NCBI GenBank assembly: GCA_002726925.1
Contig: PBTJ01000032.1
Span: 1 to 6,274, forward strand
Direction of reading: 5' to 3'
Source: Gammaproteobacteria bacterium
GTDB lineage: Bacteria > Pseudomonadota > Gammaproteobacteria > Pseudomonadales > Azotimanducaceae
DNA: 6,274 nt
Shown: positions 5,922-6,274 of the stretch, one piece after another
Layout of the letters: each line of letters begins with the position of its first letter
How positions within the stretch are numbered: position 1 is the stretch's first letter
The notes under the pieces: generated by a model
The model's database searches: none
Told to the model about the DNA's origin: nothing
Seen by the model: the letters and a program-made list of their open reading frames with translations, nothing else
Program-made: the position numbers and the translations under genes

Positions 5922-6274
5922 ATGAGCCTTGTAAGCCAACGCGAATTCTCTCATGTGATTTCTTGTCGAGATTGCAGCCGATTGGTGAAATACCAAGCGC
6001 GACTGAAAGATCAGCATCCTGATTACTGGTGCGCCCCCGTGCCTCCTTGGGGTTCGATGCGGCCGCGCTTGATGGTCGTTGGCTTGGCGCCGGGTTTGGG
6101 TGGCGCTGGTCGCACCGGCAGGGGCTTTGTGGGCGATGCCAGCGGAGCCTTTTTGTTTGACAGTTTGCATCGGTTCGGATTCGCCTCTCACCAGCTGCCG
6201 GAACTCGCGCGCTTACGCGCTACGGTGATCACCAATATCGTGAAATGTACCCCACCGGCCAATCGCCCGGTAAG
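5922..6274 (+). CDS. Uracil-DNA glycosylase, family 5 (UDGb type), N-terminal part cut by window edge
   Basis: The frame is open to the right edge, giving the first 117 residues. The enzyme class removes uracil, and in family 5 often other deaminated bases, from DNA as the first step of base-excision repair. Visible signatures are CRDC (Cys15, Cys18) and VKCTPPANRP (Cys109), which fit three of the four cysteines of the 4Fe-4S cluster of family 4/5 enzymes, and motif 1 GLAPGLGGAGRTGRGFVGDA (54-73). The GLAP start without the polar residue of the family 4 GEAPG motif points to family 5. The fourth cysteine and the C-terminal motif lie beyond the window. The ATG at 5922 has only GGGG one base upstream, too close to serve as a normal ribosome binding site. 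An in-frame TTG at 5904 is the only alternative before the stop at 5892, and AGGAG at 5882-5886 is 17 bases from it, so the start is uncertain. Confidence 0.87.
   Translation, partial: MSLVSQREFSHVISCRDCSRLVKYQARLKDQHPDYWCAPVPPWGSMRPRLMVVGLAPGLGGAGRTGRGFVGDASGAFLFDSLHRFGFASHQLPELARLRATVITNIVKCTPPANRPV

Overview
The window looks like chromosomal DNA of a gammaproteobacterium of moderate GC content. The evidence is a TPR protein of the kind found in TonB-ExbBD gene clusters, a riboflavin synthase and a UvrY/GacA-like regulator that both align closely with E. coli homologues (recalled from memory), and a proteobacterial glutaryl-CoA dehydrogenase. I see no tRNA, rRNA, CRISPR array, phage gene or intact insertion sequence. 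The species cannot be fixed from the sequence.

Layout. (1) Positions 1-777, plus strand: the C-terminal part of a TPR protein, closed by tandem stop codons and a strong intrinsic terminator (803-831). (2) 854-2340, plus strand: a two-gene unit of riboflavin synthase (TTG start) and a type 2 orotidine 5'-phosphate decarboxylase, joined by a 4-base ATGA overlap. (3) 2366-3550, minus strand: an acyl-CoA dehydrogenase converging on pyrF with a 25-base gap. (4) 3551-3723: a divergent intergenic region with a good minus-strand promoter and three consecutive small inverted repeats. (5) 3724-4905, plus strand: glutaryl-CoA dehydrogenase. (6) 4906-5100: a terminator-like region, then a promoter/operator-like region with two dyads. 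(7) 5101-5868, plus strand: a UvrY/GacA-type LuxR-family response regulator. (8) 5922 to the right edge, plus strand: the N-terminal half of a family 5 (UDGb-type) uracil-DNA glycosylase.

How the genes fit together. Most are housekeeping or catabolic genes. RibE makes riboflavin, precursor of the FAD used by the two neighbouring acyl-CoA dehydrogenases, but nothing shows that this adjacency is functional. Glutaryl-CoA dehydrogenase serves lysine/tryptophan/glutarate breakdown, and the divergent dehydrogenase probably acts on another short- or medium-chain acyl-CoA.

The item most worth a second look is the response regulator. It aligns without gaps to E. coli UvrY through the receiver, yet the phosphoacceptor aspartate is glutamate (E54) and one acidic-pocket aspartate is histidine (H9). 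Its DNA-binding domain looks intact and it has an extra C-terminal tail of about 37 residues. This suggests a GacA-like regulator that no longer works by ordinary phosphorylation. No clearly new multi-gene system is visible.
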